NCBI GenBank assembly: GCA_013285465.1
Contig: CP053449.1
Location: 2,256,735-2,320,734 of the forward strand
DNA length: 64,000 nt
Reading direction: 5' to 3'
From: Pseudomonadota bacterium
GTDB lineage: Bacteria; Pseudomonadota; Alphaproteobacteria; Micavibrionales; CSBR16-224
The notes below the pieces were generated by a model, which saw only the letters and a list, made by a program, of their open reading frames with translations, did not search any database and was not told the origin of the DNA. Shown here one piece after another: positions 17,760-28,616 of the stretch (the stretch's first letter is position 1; each line of letters starts with the position of its first letter). The translations under genes and the position numbers were made by a program.

Positions 17760-18950
17760 ATGGATTTTTATAAAAATATCCCTCCCGTTAATGATTTCCG
17801 CGCCGTTTTAAATGACAGTCATTATCACAATGTGCCGCAGGACTGGCTGATTGCCGTCGCGGATGTCGAAGGCTCAACCAAGGCGGTTGCCGCCGGGCAG
17901 TATAAACAGGTCAATGCGCTCGGCGCAGCGGCGGTCACAGCCGTTTTAAATGCGCTGGGCGATCTGGAAATCCCCTTTGTTTTCGGCGGCGACGGCGCAA
18001 GTTTTGTGTTTCCGCCCGCAGCGGCAAATGCCGTCTGTGCCGCTTTATCCGGCGCGCAGGACTTGGCGGCAAGCGTTTTCTCGCTGGAGCTCAGAGCGGG
18101 AATTCTCCCTGTGTCCGCCGTCACTGACAGCCGCCACAGCGTTAAAATCTGCAAATTTAAAATCAATGACAGCCTTTATCTGGCGATGTTTGCCGGCGGC
18201 GGGCTGGCGCGGGCGGAAGATATGATCAAAGCCGACCCCGCCCATAGCGTCCGCCACTTTGCCGATGCGGATTACTTAAAGAAAAACCCTGCCGATTTTA
18301 CCGGATTTCAATGCCGCTGGCAGAATGTCAAAAGCGAAAAAGGCGAGAATGTCACATTGATGATCAAAGCGCATCCGGCAAAATCCGCCACCGCCGCGCT
18401 GATTTATGATGAAATTCTCTCCGGCATCCGGAAAATTTACGGCATGGATGAGGCGGAAACGCATCCGCTGCCGCTAAAAAACCTGAATCTGACACAGGAT
18501 AAAAAACTGCTGTTTTCCGATATCGGCATCAATAATTACCGGAAATCAGCCGTAAAGAAAGCACTCTATGCCGCAGGCATCCCGCATGCCATGAAAATCG
18601 GGCAATGGCTGATGGATAAAGGCAAAAAAATGGGAGATTTTGACGGCGCCCAGTACCGCGCCGCCGTGCGCCGCCAAAGCGACTGGCGCAAATTCGATGA
18701 CACATTGCGCATGGTGCTGGACAGCGCACCGGAACAAACCGCCCGGCTGAAAGCCTTTCTGGACGGGCGCAAAAACGAAAACCGCATCTTTTACGGTATT
18801 CATACCGCCAAATCCGCGCTGCTGACCTGTATGGTCTTTGACCGTGCCGAACGGCATTTGCATTTTGTCGATGGCGCAGATGGCGGCTATACGCTGGCTG
18901 CCGCACAAATGAAAGAACAAATGGCGCAGAATATGCGCGATAGCGGTTGA
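17760..18950 (+). CDS. DUF3095 family protein
   Basis: 396 residues, soluble. The N-terminal part shows the DUF3095 pattern: a [19 protein letters not shown] segment and the glycine-rich [14 protein letters not shown]. These recall the metal-binding and substrate loops of class III nucleotidyl cyclases and GGDEF enzymes ('D.EGST' and 'GGDG'). That relation is my inference; no activity is established for the family. The C-terminal third is basic and helical. The gene starts 9 bp after the antiporter stop, so the two are probably co-transcribed. Confidence 0.75.
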   Translation: MDFYKNIPPVNDFRAVLNDSHYHNVPQDWLIAVADVEGSTKAVAAGQYKQVNALGAAAVTAVLNALGDLEIPFVFGGDGASFVFPPAAANAVCAALSGAQDLAASVFSLELRAGILPVSAVTDSRHSVKICKFKINDSLYLAMFAGGGLARAEDMIKADPAHSVRHFADADYLKKNPADFTGFQCRWQNVKSEKGENVTLMIKAHPAKSATAALIYDEILSGIRKIYGMDEAETHPLPLKNLNLTQDKKLLFSDIGINNYRKSAVKKALYAAGIPHAMKIGQWLMDKGKKMGDFDGAQYRAAVRRQSDWRKFDDTLRMVLDSAPEQTARLKAFLDGRKNENRIFYGIHTAKSALLTCMVFDRAERHLHFVDGADGGYTLAAAQMKEQMAQNMRDSG

Positions 18951-19008
18951 ATCGGCACAGAATTTTCAATATAGTGCTGCATTGCAACAGAACAAACACC
19001 GGCATGTT

Positions 19009-22000
19009 ATGACCGCAAGACAATCAGACCTAAAGCAGGCATTGAAAACCCGTATCCTTGTCCTTGACGGCGGCATGGGAACGATGATTCAGGACTATAA
19101 GCTGACGGAAGAAGACTACCGCGGCACCCGTTTTGCCGATTGGAAAAGCGATCTAAAAGGCAATAATGACCTGCTGTCGCTGACACAAGGCGAGATTATC
19201 GGCAAAATCCACGAAGCCTATCTGGAGGCCGGTGCCGATATCATCGAAACCAATACTTTCAACGCCAATCATATTTCCCTTGCCGATTACGGCATGGAGG
19301 ATCTGGCCCGCGAAATCAATTATGAATCCGCCCGCATCGCACGCGCTGCCGCTGACAAGCTGTCCACAGCCGAAAAACCGCGCTATGTCGCCGGTGCATT
19401 GGGACCGACCAACCGCACGGCGTCGATTTCTCCCGATGTGAATGACCCCGGCGGCCGTAATATCACATTCGACGCGCTGACCCGCGCCTATACGGAAGCG
19501 ATTGACGGGCTGGTCGATGGCGGCGCGGATATGATCCTGATCGAAACGATTTTCGATACGCTGAATGCCAAAGCCGCCATTTTCGCTTTCAAGCAATATT
19601 GCGAAGACAAAAAAATTGATCTGCCGCTGATGATTTCCGGCACGATTACCGATGCTTCGGGACGGACGCTTTCCGGCCAGACCACCGAGGCCTTCTGGAA
19701 TTCCGTTCGCCACGGCAATCCGCTGAGTGTCGGTTTAAACTGCGCATTGGGTCCGAAGGAACTGCGCCCCTATATCAGCGAAATGTCGCGCATTGCCGAT
19801 TGCTATGTCGCCGCCTATCCGAATGCCGGATTACCGAACGCCTTTGGCGGTTATGACGAAACGCCCGAGGAAATGGCGGAGGAAATGCGCGAATGGGCGA
19901 AAAAAGGATTTCTGAATATTATCGGCGGCTGTTGCGGTACAACACCCGACCATATCCGCGCCTTTGCCGCGGCTGTTGACGGCCTGCCTCCGCGCGATAT
20001 TCCCGAAATCCCGCCCGCATGCCGGTTGTCGGGTATGGAACCTTTCAATATTGTCGACGGATCGCTGTTTGTGAATGTCGGTGAACGCACCAATGTCACA
20101 GGATCGGCACGGTTCAAAAAACTGATCAAATCCGGTGATTTTGAAACCGCGCTTTCCGTTGCCCGCGAACAGGTGGAAAACGGCGCGCAGGTGATTGATG
20201 TCAATATGGATGAAGGGCTGATCGACTCCAAACAGGCGATGATCACCTTTCTGAATTTGATTTCGGGCGAACCGGATATTGCCCGCGTGTCGATTATGAT
20301 TGATTCCTCGAAATGGGATGTCATCGAAGCCGGATTGAAATGCGCACAAGGTAAATGCGTTATCAATTCCATTTCTATGAAGGAAGGCACGGAAGAATTC
20401 ATCCGCCATGCCGAGCTGGCGAAAAAATACGGTGCCGCCGTTGTCGTGATGGCTTTCGACGAAGACGGTCAGGCCGATACGCTGGCACGCCGCAAAGAGA
20501 TCTGCAAACGCGCCTATAAAATTCTGACGGAAAAAGTCGGTCTGCCCGCCGAAGATATTATTTTTGACCCCAATATTTTCGCCATTGCGACAGGGATTGA
20601 AGAACATAACAGCTATGGCGTTGATTTTATCGAAGCCGTGCGCTTTATCAAAAAGGAGCTGCCGCATACGCTGGTTTCAGGCGGCGTTTCCAATGTGTCT
20701 TTTTCTTTCCGCGGCAATAATAAGGTGCGGGAGGCCATTCATGCCGTCTTTCTTTATCACGCCATCAAGGCGGGGATGGATATGGGGATCGTCAATGCCG
20801 GACAATTGGAAGTTTATGACGATATTCCGGCGGAGCTAAAAACCCGCGTTGAAGATGTCGTGCTGAACCGCCGTCCCGATGCCACAGACCGGCTTTTGGA
20901 AATTGCGGAGAAATACCGCGGCGACGGCAAGGGTATGGAGAAAAAAGAAGACACGTTATGGCGCGGATTATCGGTGGAAAAACGTCTGGAATATGCGCTG
21001 GTGAAAGGCATCACCGATTATATTGATGACGACACGGCGGAAGCTTATAAAAACGCCGACCGCGCTCTGGATGTGATTGAAGGCCCGTTGATGGACGGTA
21101 TGAATGTTGTCGGCGACCTGTTCGGGTCGGGAAAAATGTTCCTGCCGCAGGTTGTGAAATCCGCACGGGTGATGAAAAAATCCGTTGCCTGGCTGCTGCC
21201 GCATATGGAACGCGAAAAAGCGGAAAACAAAGCCGCAGGCATCAAAACAAAAAGCGCCGGCAAAGTGCTGATGGCCACCGTCAAAGGCGATGTCCATGAT
21301 ATCGGCAAAAACATTGTCGGCATTGTTCTGCAATGTAACGGCTTTGACGTTGTTGATCTGGGCGTGATGGTGCCGTGCGAAAAAATCCTGAAAACGGCGA
21401 AAGAAGAAAAGGCCGATATCATCGGCTTGTCCGGTCTGATTACGCCCTCGCTTGATGAAATGGCGCATGTCGCAAGCGAGATGCAACGGCTGGAAATGGA
21501 TCTGCCGCTGCTAATCGGCGGTGCAACCACATCGGAAATGCATACGGCGGTCAAAATCGCGCCGCATTTCAGCTCTCCCGTTGTGTATGTGCCCGATGCC
21601 TCCCGCGCTGTCGGCGTTGTCAGCAATCTGCTGAGTGATGATCTGCGTCCGGCTTTTCTGGCAGGGGTGGAGGAAAAATACGCCGCCGCCCGCGCCCGTT
21701 TTGCAAAAAAAGCGCAAACCAAAACACTGATTCCGCTTGAAGAGGCGCGCGCCAACCGCATGGTGACCGATCCCGCGGATTACACCCCCGCCTTACCGCT
21801 GAAACCGGGCGTGCATGAATTCAAGGATTTCTCCTTTGAAACCCTGCGCGATTATATCGACTGGACGCCGTTTTTCTATACATGGGGTCTGCGTATGCAT
21901 TATCCGAAAATTCTGGATGATGACAAACAGGGAGGCGAGGCACGTACCCTGCTGGCTGATGCCAATGAGATGATCGAACAATTTATTCGCGATGAACGCA

Positions 22001-22704
22001 TCAGCGCAAACGGCATTGTCGGCTTGTTCCCGGCAAACAGTCTTGATGACGACATCATCATCTATACGGATGAGACGCGCAAGGAAGAGCGCGCACGGCT
22101 CTATGGTCTGCGCCAGCAATCACCGAAACTGGGCGGTAAAAAGAATATGTGCCTGTCCGATTATATCGCCCCCGCCGATAGCGGGCTTCCCGATTATATC
22201 GGTGCCTTCGCCGTCACCGCAGGAATGGGGCTGGAGGAACTGGTCGCGGAATTCGAAGCCGAACATGATGATTACCGCGTGATGATGGCCAAGGCGCTGG
22301 CCGACCGTTTTGCCGAAGCCTTCGCCGAATGCATGCATGCGATGACACGACGCGAGTTATGGGGCTATGCGGCAGCGGAAAAACTGGATAACACCGCACT
22401 GATCCGCGAGGAATATCAGGGCATCCGCCCCGCCCCCGGCTATCCCGCCAATCCCGACCACACGCAGAAAATTACGCTGTGGGAACTGCTGGATGTCGAA
22501 AACAAAACAGGCATGAAACTGACTGAAAGCCTTGCGATGTGGCCGGCCTCTTCGGTCAGCGGTTTTTACTTCTCGCATCCGCAATCGCGCTATTTCGGCG
22601 TCGGCAAAATCGACCGCGATCAGGTCGAAGACTACGCCAAAAGACGCGGCATCCCCCTAGAGGAAGCCGAGAAATGGCTCGGCCCTGTTCTGGATTATAA
22701 ATAA
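19009..22704 (+). CDS. metH: cobalamin-dependent methionine synthase
   Basis: Single-chain MetH of 1231 residues from ATG 19009, close to E. coli MetH (1227). All modules are present in order. They are the homocysteine domain with zinc cysteines (GLNCALG and GGCCGT), the pterin domain ([25 protein letters not shown]-like segment, [17 protein letters not shown]), the cap, the B12 domain with [11 protein letters not shown] (cobalt-ligating His) and [13 protein letters not shown], and the reactivation domain ending in the SAM-binding RPAPGYPA and [16 protein letters not shown]. It transfers methyl from methyltetrahydrofolate to homocysteine. An upstream ATG at 18982 would add 9 residues. The 58-bp gap before it is too short for a cobalamin riboswitch. 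Confidence 0.97.
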   Translation: MTARQSDLKQALKTRILVLDGGMGTMIQDYKLTEEDYRGTRFADWKSDLKGNNDLLSLTQGEIIGKIHEAYLEAGADIIETNTFNANHISLADYGMEDLAREINYESARIARAAADKLSTAEKPRYVAGALGPTNRTASISPDVNDPGGRNITFDALTRAYTEAIDGLVDGGADMILIETIFDTLNAKAAIFAFKQYCEDKKIDLPLMISGTITDASGRTLSGQTTEAFWNSVRHGNPLSVGLNCALGPKELRPYISEMSRIADCYVAAYPNAGLPNAFGGYDETPEEMAEEMREWAKKGFLNIIGGCCGTTPDHIRAFAAAVDGLPPRDIPEIPPACRLSGMEPFNIVDGSLFVNVGERTNVTGSARFKKLIKSGDFETALSVAREQVENGAQVIDVNMDEGLIDSKQAMITFLNLISGEPDIARVSIMIDSSKWDVIEAGLKCAQGKCVINSISMKEGTEEFIRHAELAKKYGAAVVVMAFDEDGQADTLARRKEICKRAYKILTEKVGLPAEDIIFDPNIFAIATGIEEHNSYGVDFIEAVRFIKKELPHTLVSGGVSNVSFSFRGNNKVREAIHAVFLYHAIKAGMDMGIVNAGQLEVYDDIPAELKTRVEDVVLNRRPDATDRLLEIAEKYRGDGKGMEKKEDTLWRGLSVEKRLEYALVKGITDYIDDDTAEAYKNADRALDVIEGPLMDGMNVVGDLFGSGKMFLPQVVKSARVMKKSVAWLLPHMEREKAENKAAGIKTKSAGKVLMATVKGDVHDIGKNIVGIVLQCNGFDVVDLGVMVPCEKILKTAKEEKADIIGLSGLITPSLDEMAHVASEMQRLEMDLPLLIGGATTSEMHTAVKIAPHFSSPVVYVPDASRAVGVVSNLLSDDLRPAFLAGVEEKYAAARARFAKKAQTKTLIPLEEARANRMVTDPADYTPALPLKPGVHEFKDFSFETLRDYIDWTPFFYTWGLRMHYPKILDDDKQGGEARTLLADANEMIEQFIRDERISANGIVGLFPANSLDDDIIIYTDETRKEERARLYGLRQQSPKLGGKKNMCLSDYIAPADSGLPDYIGAFAVTAGMGLEELVAEFEAEHDDYRVMMAKALADRFAEAFAECMHAMTRRELWGYAAAEKLDNTALIREEYQGIRPAPGYPANPDHTQKITLWELLDVENKTGMKLTESLAMWPASSVSGFYFSHPQSRYFGVGKIDRDQVEDYAKRRGIPLEEAEKWLGPVLDYK

Positions 22705-22720
22705 AATCCGTTATAGAGCA

Positions 22721-25246
22721 TTATTTTATAACGAATGCATTCGCATTTGGCTCAGATTGGAAGCTGGTAATCTTTTTCCCGGTTACGCCGTGAATGATGT
22801 ACTCCATCCTATCATAGCCATATCCGCATTTAACAGTATTGGTGAAATTCGGTCTCTGCCAGGATTTATCATCGCGCCTATAGTTACGAAGCAGGCCGTA
22901 ATTATACACTTTCACCCCTCGCGCTAAGCCTTCTACATCCTGATTATCCGCCCCGCTAATAATCACTGCGGCAATTTTCGTTTCATGCTCATTTTTAATA
23001 CGCCAGATTGTTGGTTCATTGGTCGAAACCACCAATATGATAGGCACACCCGTTTTCTCAATAATGACCTCAACGATTGCTTGTTTGGGCACTCTATTAT
23101 CTGCCCGCTGTTTATTCGTATAGCTACGATCTGTCGCAACCCCGTAGATCTCAGCACTGAAAGGAAGGCCATGAATTTTGTTGAGGAATAGAACTTCCGG
23201 GTCAATGTGCTCAGTATACTTTCTTCTGCTATAAGGGTTTACTTTCAGCATACCATGCTCATCAGGGTCAAATCCCTCTGGAAACAAGGTGCTTTCATCA
23301 TAAATCGCTTTATCAAGATTCGCGTTATCAAACCGCGTTTCTAATAATCTGGCAGAACGAAAATCCGCGCTTGTAAGGTCTGCATTGGTGAAATCTGCCC
23401 TATCCATCACGGAATTCCACAAAACAGCATTGTTTAATTTCGCATCTTTAAAGTTAGCTCCCACAAGATATGATGCACCTATAGCCGTAGAGACTAGATT
23501 AGCGCCGGAAAAATCCGCCGCCGGAAGCCATGCACCGAAAAATATATGTTCCGATAAATCTAAATCACGGGCTATCAGTTTATAAATGTCATTGCCATCA
23601 GCTAATAATTCCGCCGAAGCGGGCCCCTTACGGTTTAACCATGTACAATTACCTATTTCATCCGCAGAGAAACCTCCTCCAAATGGAATAAATTTGTGGT
23701 CATTATATTTAAAATCGGCAGGGAATTTTACATTTTGTCCCAGTAACGCCCAACCAAAATTGGCATCCTCCAGCTTGGCTTCTGTGAAGTCCGTCTTATC
23801 CAGAACTGCACCAGAAAAATTAGCGTCGGTCAGATCGGTTTGTTTAAATTTGACGCCTGATAGCTTACAAAAAGAAAAATCCTTCTGAGGAGGCGCATTT
23901 ACATCGGGTGCGTTTTTACCTATTGCCCAGATTGCCTTTTGATCCAACTTACATTTCGAAAAGTTGCGCAACCGATATATATTCGCGGATTTGACTGACG
24001 CATATTTCTCTTGCTGTTTTTGATACTCTCTAAACTTATTGTGTGAAGAGCATTCTTCAGTACGCCAGTTCTCTCCCGCAACCAAACCCTCCCCTTCATA
24101 ACCATTGGGGAGTGATAAATTTGCGAGAGAGAAATCCGTATTCACAAAAAATGAGTTTTGAACCCTATCCAGCTGCGTATGCGAACATTTAAATGAGGCC
24201 GCAGAGAAGTCACTCTCATAAAATTCTGCTGTCAGCTTCGCATCACGGAAATTCGTATTATCCAACTCTGAATTTTTAATAGAGGCGTGACCAATTTGTG
24301 CGCCTCTAAAAATACCTCCTGTCAAATCGGCCTTCTCTATAACCAAGTGATCGATAACAGCATTCGAAAAATTCGCGTTTCGTAATTTCACATCTTTTAA
24401 ATTCAGTTCTTTGATTTTGTAGCCAATAAAACGATAGGGGATATCCGGCATTTCTTTATACCCCAATTGAAGAAGCGCCAATATCCGCCACGGCACTCCA
24501 CTTTCCTCTGTCGCAATCTTTAAGACTTCCTGATAGTCCCCAAGATTATACAATACGGCAGACAGCATATTACGGATTTCGTCATAGTTTTGGCCGCTCT
24601 TAAACAAAGCGTCATAAACCTCTCTGGCTTCCTGAAGTTTGTTTTCTTCTTCAAACAGTTTTGCCTTTTCAAGCATAAATGCCGTATATTCCCGCGTTCC
24701 GGCTTTCAGTTCCTGCATATAATATTCGTACCCTTGCAGAGTATGCTCCAACCGTTTATCTTCATCCGGAATCAGCTTTGCAGATAAATATTTTTCTAAT
24801 TCAAGAATATCGGTTTGCCCTTTATTCTGCACCACATAGCCCGCCCATTTCGATGAAAAAGGTATAACCCGCGAACATGCTCCGCTGTTCTTATCCTTCC
24901 CAACAAAGACGATATATTCTTGGCCGGCCTTAAATCTTTTTCTTGAAGAAGATACGGTAAAATATTCTCCGATATCTCCCTTATAAACTTTAGACACACG
25001 GAATGTTACCTTTGCGGAGGCATGACCATCCCCCAGCCATGAATCCCATAAAGCCGCGATTGAGAACATACTCCAGACAGCCTCACCTCTGAAAATATAT
25101 GATGAATCTGAATTTAAATACCTTTCGACCGGAACAATCATGCAAGAATTAGCATATGCCGTTGCCGGGTACATGCTGAAAACATGAAAAGTAATAATAA
25201 AAACAATGATAGCTTTTAGCTTACAAACATCCTGAATATTATTCAT
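22721..25246 (-). CDS. exported pentapeptide-repeat protein with TIMP-like N-terminal domain
   Basis: 841 residues with a signal peptide (hydrophobic about 12-30, cut near AYA-NSC). Residues 33-150 resemble TIMP/netrin-like domains ('C-ACS' type): YIFRGEAV, AKVTFRVSKVYKGDIGEYFTV, AGQEYIVFVG and ACSRVIPFS. A helical part follows, then two blocks of pentapeptide repeats A(N/D)(L/F)xx at about 280-400 and 460-680 (LKDVKLRNANFSNAVIDH, ADFTNADLTSADFRSAR), which form a right-handed quadrilateral beta-helix. The last 130 residues form a separate domain (TGVPIILVVSTNEPTIW, AAVIISGADNQDVEGL). The gene is clearly more AT-rich than metH beside it, suggesting transfer. Role unknown; likely periplasmic or surface. 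Confidence 0.8.
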   Translation of the reverse strand: MNNIQDVCKLKAIIVFIITFHVFSMYPATAYANSCMIVPVERYLNSDSSYIFRGEAVWSMFSIAALWDSWLGDGHASAKVTFRVSKVYKGDIGEYFTVSSSRKRFKAGQEYIVFVGKDKNSGACSRVIPFSSKWAGYVVQNKGQTDILELEKYLSAKLIPDEDKRLEHTLQGYEYYMQELKAGTREYTAFMLEKAKLFEEENKLQEAREVYDALFKSGQNYDEIRNMLSAVLYNLGDYQEVLKIATEESGVPWRILALLQLGYKEMPDIPYRFIGYKIKELNLKDVKLRNANFSNAVIDHLVIEKADLTGGIFRGAQIGHASIKNSELDNTNFRDAKLTAEFYESDFSAASFKCSHTQLDRVQNSFFVNTDFSLANLSLPNGYEGEGLVAGENWRTEECSSHNKFREYQKQQEKYASVKSANIYRLRNFSKCKLDQKAIWAIGKNAPDVNAPPQKDFSFCKLSGVKFKQTDLTDANFSGAVLDKTDFTEAKLEDANFGWALLGQNVKFPADFKYNDHKFIPFGGGFSADEIGNCTWLNRKGPASAELLADGNDIYKLIARDLDLSEHIFFGAWLPAADFSGANLVSTAIGASYLVGANFKDAKLNNAVLWNSVMDRADFTNADLTSADFRSARLLETRFDNANLDKAIYDESTLFPEGFDPDEHGMLKVNPYSRRKYTEHIDPEVLFLNKIHGLPFSAEIYGVATDRSYTNKQRADNRVPKQAIVEVIIEKTGVPIILVVSTNEPTIWRIKNEHETKIAAVIISGADNQDVEGLARGVKVYNYGLLRNYRRDDKSWQRPNFTNTVKCGYGYDRMEYIIHGVTGKKITSFQSEPNANAFVIK

Positions 25247-25387
25247 TGAGCGAGTATCCTTTGCATCACCTTTTCAGAGGTTCAGTTTCAGAATTATAAT
25301 GTACCGCTTATAAAGTACTTAAGGAAGACGGGAAGGAAGTTGGGAAGCCCAACTGGAATAATCCAGACAAAAAAATGACAGCAGCAC

Positions 25388-26086
25388 TTAAAGTCCGTGT
25401 TTCTTGCCTTTCGGACGTACAGGCACGCGTACGGGCGGGGAATTCTGCGCTGCAAAACGCGCGTTTTCATCCAGCTCCGTTTTCATTTTTTTCAGCATTT
25501 CATAGCTCGGTGTCCAGGGCAGTTCGCCGACCATCTCCTCCACTGCCGCTTTGGCTTTGGCGTGGTCTTCCGCGCTGGCGTTTTCAAGACATTCACCGCC
25601 ATAGCGGCGGGCGATTTCATCTGCGGCATGGCTTTCCGTCACCGCCAGCAGCACGCTTTTGATTTTTTTGACATCGGAATCGTCAATCCGCACCGCTTCC
25701 AGCTGCGGGTTTTTCTCGCGGTAAGCATCCCACAGCTCATAAAAACTCAACAGGTGGAAAGTATCGAATTTGCGTTCATCCAGCGCGCTCGCCGTCTGGA
25801 AAATCGCGGTCAGTTTCTGTGCCTGCTGCGATTCTTCGGGAAAGACGTCATGCACAGGAGATTCAGGATTACCAAAGACCGACAACGCATGTACGCCACG
25901 GACAAAATTAGAAATTTCAACCGCCGTCAAACCGTCAGGCTGCTTGTAGCTGTCATAAGCGCAATCAAGAAAATTTTTCACGGCAAATTTCCGCATGGAC
26001 TCATCCACCGGTTCAAAGAAGTCCGCGCCGCCGCCGCGTTCAACGGTTTTCAGAAAGTTTTTTACCCGCGTTGCCAGATCATCCAT
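25388..26086 (-). CDS. hypothetical protein (232 aa)
   Basis: Soluble, mostly helical protein with an ATG start, acidic in the first 200 residues and with a very basic tail (PVRVPVRPKGKKHGL). No family recognised and no motif seen. It stands between an AT-rich exported protein gene and glmM, both facing away from or against it, with about 140 bp on its 3' side that hold only a weak GTTGGG/CCCAAC hairpin. Confidence 0.6.
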   Translation of the reverse strand: MDDLATRVKNFLKTVERGGGADFFEPVDESMRKFAVKNFLDCAYDSYKQPDGLTAVEISNFVRGVHALSVFGNPESPVHDVFPEESQQAQKLTAIFQTASALDERKFDTFHLLSFYELWDAYREKNPQLEAVRIDDSDVKKIKSVLLAVTESHAADEIARRYGGECLENASAEDHAKAKAAVEEMVGELPWTPSYEMLKKMKTELDENARFAAQNSPPVRVPVRPKGKKHGL

Positions 26087-26296
26087 GATTTTATCCGTTT
26101 CGCCTTATTTTTTCGTTCCTCCTTTATATCATGTTATTTGTCATTATGTCAAATATTATGACGCCTTGCACCTGACTCTGGAAAAATGATAGCATGGAAA
26201 GGCACAAGTTGCTTTTCACGGTTAAAAAGGCTATTCTCCAGCCGTTTCCAAGAAAAACATAAAATAAAAACAGAAATAAGAGAGATTGAGCAGCAT

Positions 26297-27700
26297 ATGA
26301 CGCGTCAGTATTTTGGAACCGACGGCATCCGCGGCACCGCGAATGTCGAACCGATGACCCCCGAAACCGCCATGCGCGCGGCAATGGCCACCGCACATAT
26401 GCTGCGCGGGGGCGACCACCGCCATAAAGTCGTCATCGGCAAGGATACGCGTCTGTCCGGTTACCTTATCGAACCGGCAATGATGGCGGGCTTTATCTCT
26501 ATGGGGATGGATGTGGTTCTGCTGGGCCCCGTGCCGACACCCGCTGTTGCTATGTTGACACGCTCCCTGCGTGCCGATCTTGGCGTGATGATTTCCGCCT
26601 CGCATAACCCGTTTGAAGATAACGGTATCAAGCTTTTCGGCGCGGACGGTTATAAACTCTCCGATGATATCGAACTGCAAATCGAACAGCTGATGGATGA
26701 CCCGCTGCTGACATCTTTCCGCGCCGCGCCGGAAAATCTGGGGCGCGCCGCACGTCTGGAAGATGAAAGCGGCCGTTATATCGAACATGCCAAAGCCACC
26801 TTCCCGAAAGATCTGCGTCTGGACGGGCTGCGCATCGTTGTCGATTGCGCCAATGGTGCCGCCTATAAAACCGCCCCGAAAGTGCTGTGGGAACTGGGCG
26901 CGGATGTGATCGCGCTATCAACCTCCCCAAACGGTTTCAATATCAATAAAAACTGCGGTGCGACCGACCCTGCCGCCCTGTGCAAAGCCGTTGTCCAGAA
27001 CCGCGCCGATATCGGTATCGCGCTGGACGGTGATGCCGACCGCGTTATCATGTGTGACGAAAAAGGCGAGGTTATCGACGGTGATCAGCTGATGGCGCTG
27101 ATTGCCGCAGACTGGCACGAAACAGGCGTTTTAAAAGGCGGCGCCGTTGTCGCCACCGTCATGTCCAATCTGGGGCTGGAACGCTATCTGAACGATCTGG
27201 GCATTGCCTTGAAACGTATGCCGGTCGGTGACCGCTATGTTGTCGATCATATGCGCGGCAACGGCTATAATCTGGGCGGCGAGCAATCCGGCCATATCAT
27301 TCTGGGCGATTACGGCACAACAGGTGACGGTACGCTGGCGGCTTTGCAGGTTCTCAGCATTATGCGCCGCAAAAAACTGCCTGCCAGCAAAATCGGCGGT
27401 GTCTTTACCCCCGTTCCGCAAATTCTGAAGAATATCCGCTTTCAACACAGTATTGATCTGGATACGCCGGAGGTTGCCGGATATCTTGCCCATCAGGAAT
27501 CACTGCTGAAAGGCGCAGGCCGCATTCTGGTGCGCAAATCAGGGACGGAAGCTTTGATCCGCGTCATGGCCGAAGGTGATGACAATGCGCTTGTCACCCG
27601 TATGACGGAAGAAATCGCCGCATGGCTGCTGGAACGCGATATGCCGAAAAGCAGCGAAAAAAAAGGTGAAAGCGCCAAAAGCACAGGCGCAAACAGCTGA
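26297..27700 (+). CDS. glmM: phosphoglucosamine mutase
   Basis: Converts glucosamine-6-phosphate to glucosamine-1-phosphate for UDP-GlcNAc, peptidoglycan and LPS. ATG 26297 gives [13 protein letters not shown], the canonical start; the frame is open upstream but not conserved. 467 residues. The phosphoserine loop is [20 protein letters not shown] with Ser102, as in E. coli GlmM. The metal loop is ALDGDADRV, the sugar loop GGEQSGHI and the phosphate loop [14 protein letters not shown]. It has a short Ser/Lys-rich C-terminal tail. A terminator follows directly. Confidence 0.96.
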   Translation: MTRQYFGTDGIRGTANVEPMTPETAMRAAMATAHMLRGGDHRHKVVIGKDTRLSGYLIEPAMMAGFISMGMDVVLLGPVPTPAVAMLTRSLRADLGVMISASHNPFEDNGIKLFGADGYKLSDDIELQIEQLMDDPLLTSFRAAPENLGRAARLEDESGRYIEHAKATFPKDLRLDGLRIVVDCANGAAYKTAPKVLWELGADVIALSTSPNGFNINKNCGATDPAALCKAVVQNRADIGIALDGDADRVIMCDEKGEVIDGDQLMALIAADWHETGVLKGGAVVATVMSNLGLERYLNDLGIALKRMPVGDRYVVDHMRGNGYNLGGEQSGHIILGDYGTTGDGTLAALQVLSIMRRKKLPASKIGGVFTPVPQILKNIRFQHSIDLDTPEVAGYLAHQESLLKGAGRILVRKSGTEALIRVMAEGDDNALVTRMTEEIAAWLLERDMPKSSEKKGESAKSTGANS

Positions 27701-27727
27701 TAAAAACCTAAAATCGCCGGAATAGCG

Positions 27728-27756
27728 AAAAAAGCGGCAAAAAGCCGCTTTTTTTA
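27728..27756 (+). terminator. rho-independent terminator after glmM
   Basis: An AAAAGCGGC/GCCGCTTTTTTT hairpin with a short A-rich loop and a run of seven T, 30 bp after the glmM stop. Confidence 0.88.
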
Positions 27757-27871
27757 ATGATTTGACGCATTTTTTTCTGGATTCTGTGCCGTGATTATGT
27801 TAACTTATATTTAACAATAAAAAGAAAAGAAACAAGACCTTAAAAAAAACGCTATCAGGGGAGGAAAGACC

Positions 27872-28537
27872 ATGGCATCCAAGCTTTTGGAAAAATTCAA
27901 CGCGCGTGTCGAAAAGGCAACAACCGCTGTTACCGGCATAAAACGCCAATATGAACAAAATCATCCGATGAAAAAACGTATGAGCTATCGCGACAATCTG
28001 CGCCTTGCAAATGCCGCGCAGGATGCCGTACAGGAAAACCGCGTCAAAAACACATTGCCGGTTTTCTATGATCTGGCAGATGAGCTGGCAACAGCGAAAG
28101 GCTGGGCCTTTAAAACCGAACATATCCGTGACGGTGCCGAAATTTCCAGCACAACATTGACCATGCGTTCCGCACGTTTTGACTTGCCGCAAGATCATTA
28201 CGGCGAGGACAATATTTTCGCCCTGCAAATCAATCTGGCCTTTGACGCAAACGGTAAGCCGGATGTCACGGCAATGATGACCGTGCAAAAAGGTATGGAT
28301 CCGGTCTTTGATGATTTCAATGCCAGACCGCGTATCAAATGGCAGGACCGCGTCACCTATGGCGTGACGCTGAAATGTGAAGAGGATGCCGTTGCCCTGC
28401 TGGAAAAATGGACGGCATTGCAATCCACTCCTGATTACGCGGAAGAGAAATCCCGCCTGAAAAAACTGCAGACCGGAACACCGAAACACGCCTTTCAGGA
28501 CAAGCCGCAAAATATGCGTTTCGGCAACTGGGCCTAA
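27872..28537 (+). CDS. hypothetical protein (221 aa)
   Basis: The start ATG is preceded by GGGGAGG (about 27858-27864), a strong ribosome binding site. Soluble; the N-terminal 70 residues are basic and helical, then an alternating strand pattern (GAEISSTTLTMRSARFDL, NIFALQINLAFDANGKPDV, DRVTYGVTLKCEEDAVALL). No family recognised. It is the first of a rightward set of accessory genes that continues with two HExxH proteins; a large stem-loop separates them. Confidence 0.65.
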   Translation: MASKLLEKFNARVEKATTAVTGIKRQYEQNHPMKKRMSYRDNLRLANAAQDAVQENRVKNTLPVFYDLADELATAKGWAFKTEHIRDGAEISSTTLTMRSARFDLPQDHYGEDNIFALQINLAFDANGKPDVTAMMTVQKGMDPVFDDFNARPRIKWQDRVTYGVTLKCEEDAVALLEKWTALQSTPDYAEEKSRLKKLQTGTPKHAFQDKPQNMRFGNWA

Positions 28538-28562
28538 GCCTCTTTAGGAAATCTTAAAACAA

Positions 28563-28616
28563 CCGTCCTATTCTGAAAGCGGGGATACGCTTATCAGACA
28601 GGACGGGATGTTTTTT
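28563..28616 (+). promoter_or_regulatory. long stem-loop with T6 run ahead of the HExxH gene pair
   Basis: Three stacked stems, CCGTCCT/AGGACGG, TCTGA/TCAGA and AAGCG/CGCTT (28563-28606), around a GGGATA loop give about 17 base pairs broken only by small bulges. Four bases later comes TTTTTT. It can act as an intrinsic terminator for the upstream gene or an attenuator for the next one, whose start (28617) directly follows the T run. Confidence 0.6.

Noticed and set aside
18951-19008. Possible cobalamin riboswitch before metH
   Set aside because: Only 58 bp separate the genes, far too short, and no B12-box-like sequence is seen.
19831-20667. 278-codon minus-strand frame opposite metH
   Set aside because: metH is unmistakable on the other strand; the frame shows no family features.
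22709-22733. CGTTATA/TATAACG hairpin between metH and the pentapeptide gene
   Set aside because: AT-rich 7-bp stem overlapping a stop codon; may stop transcription both ways but too weak to list as a terminator.
25339-25353. GTTGGG-AAG-CCCAAC hairpin in the gap at 25247-25387
   Set aside because: Three-base loop, no T tract on either strand; the rest of this gap holds only AT-rich promoter-like sequence.
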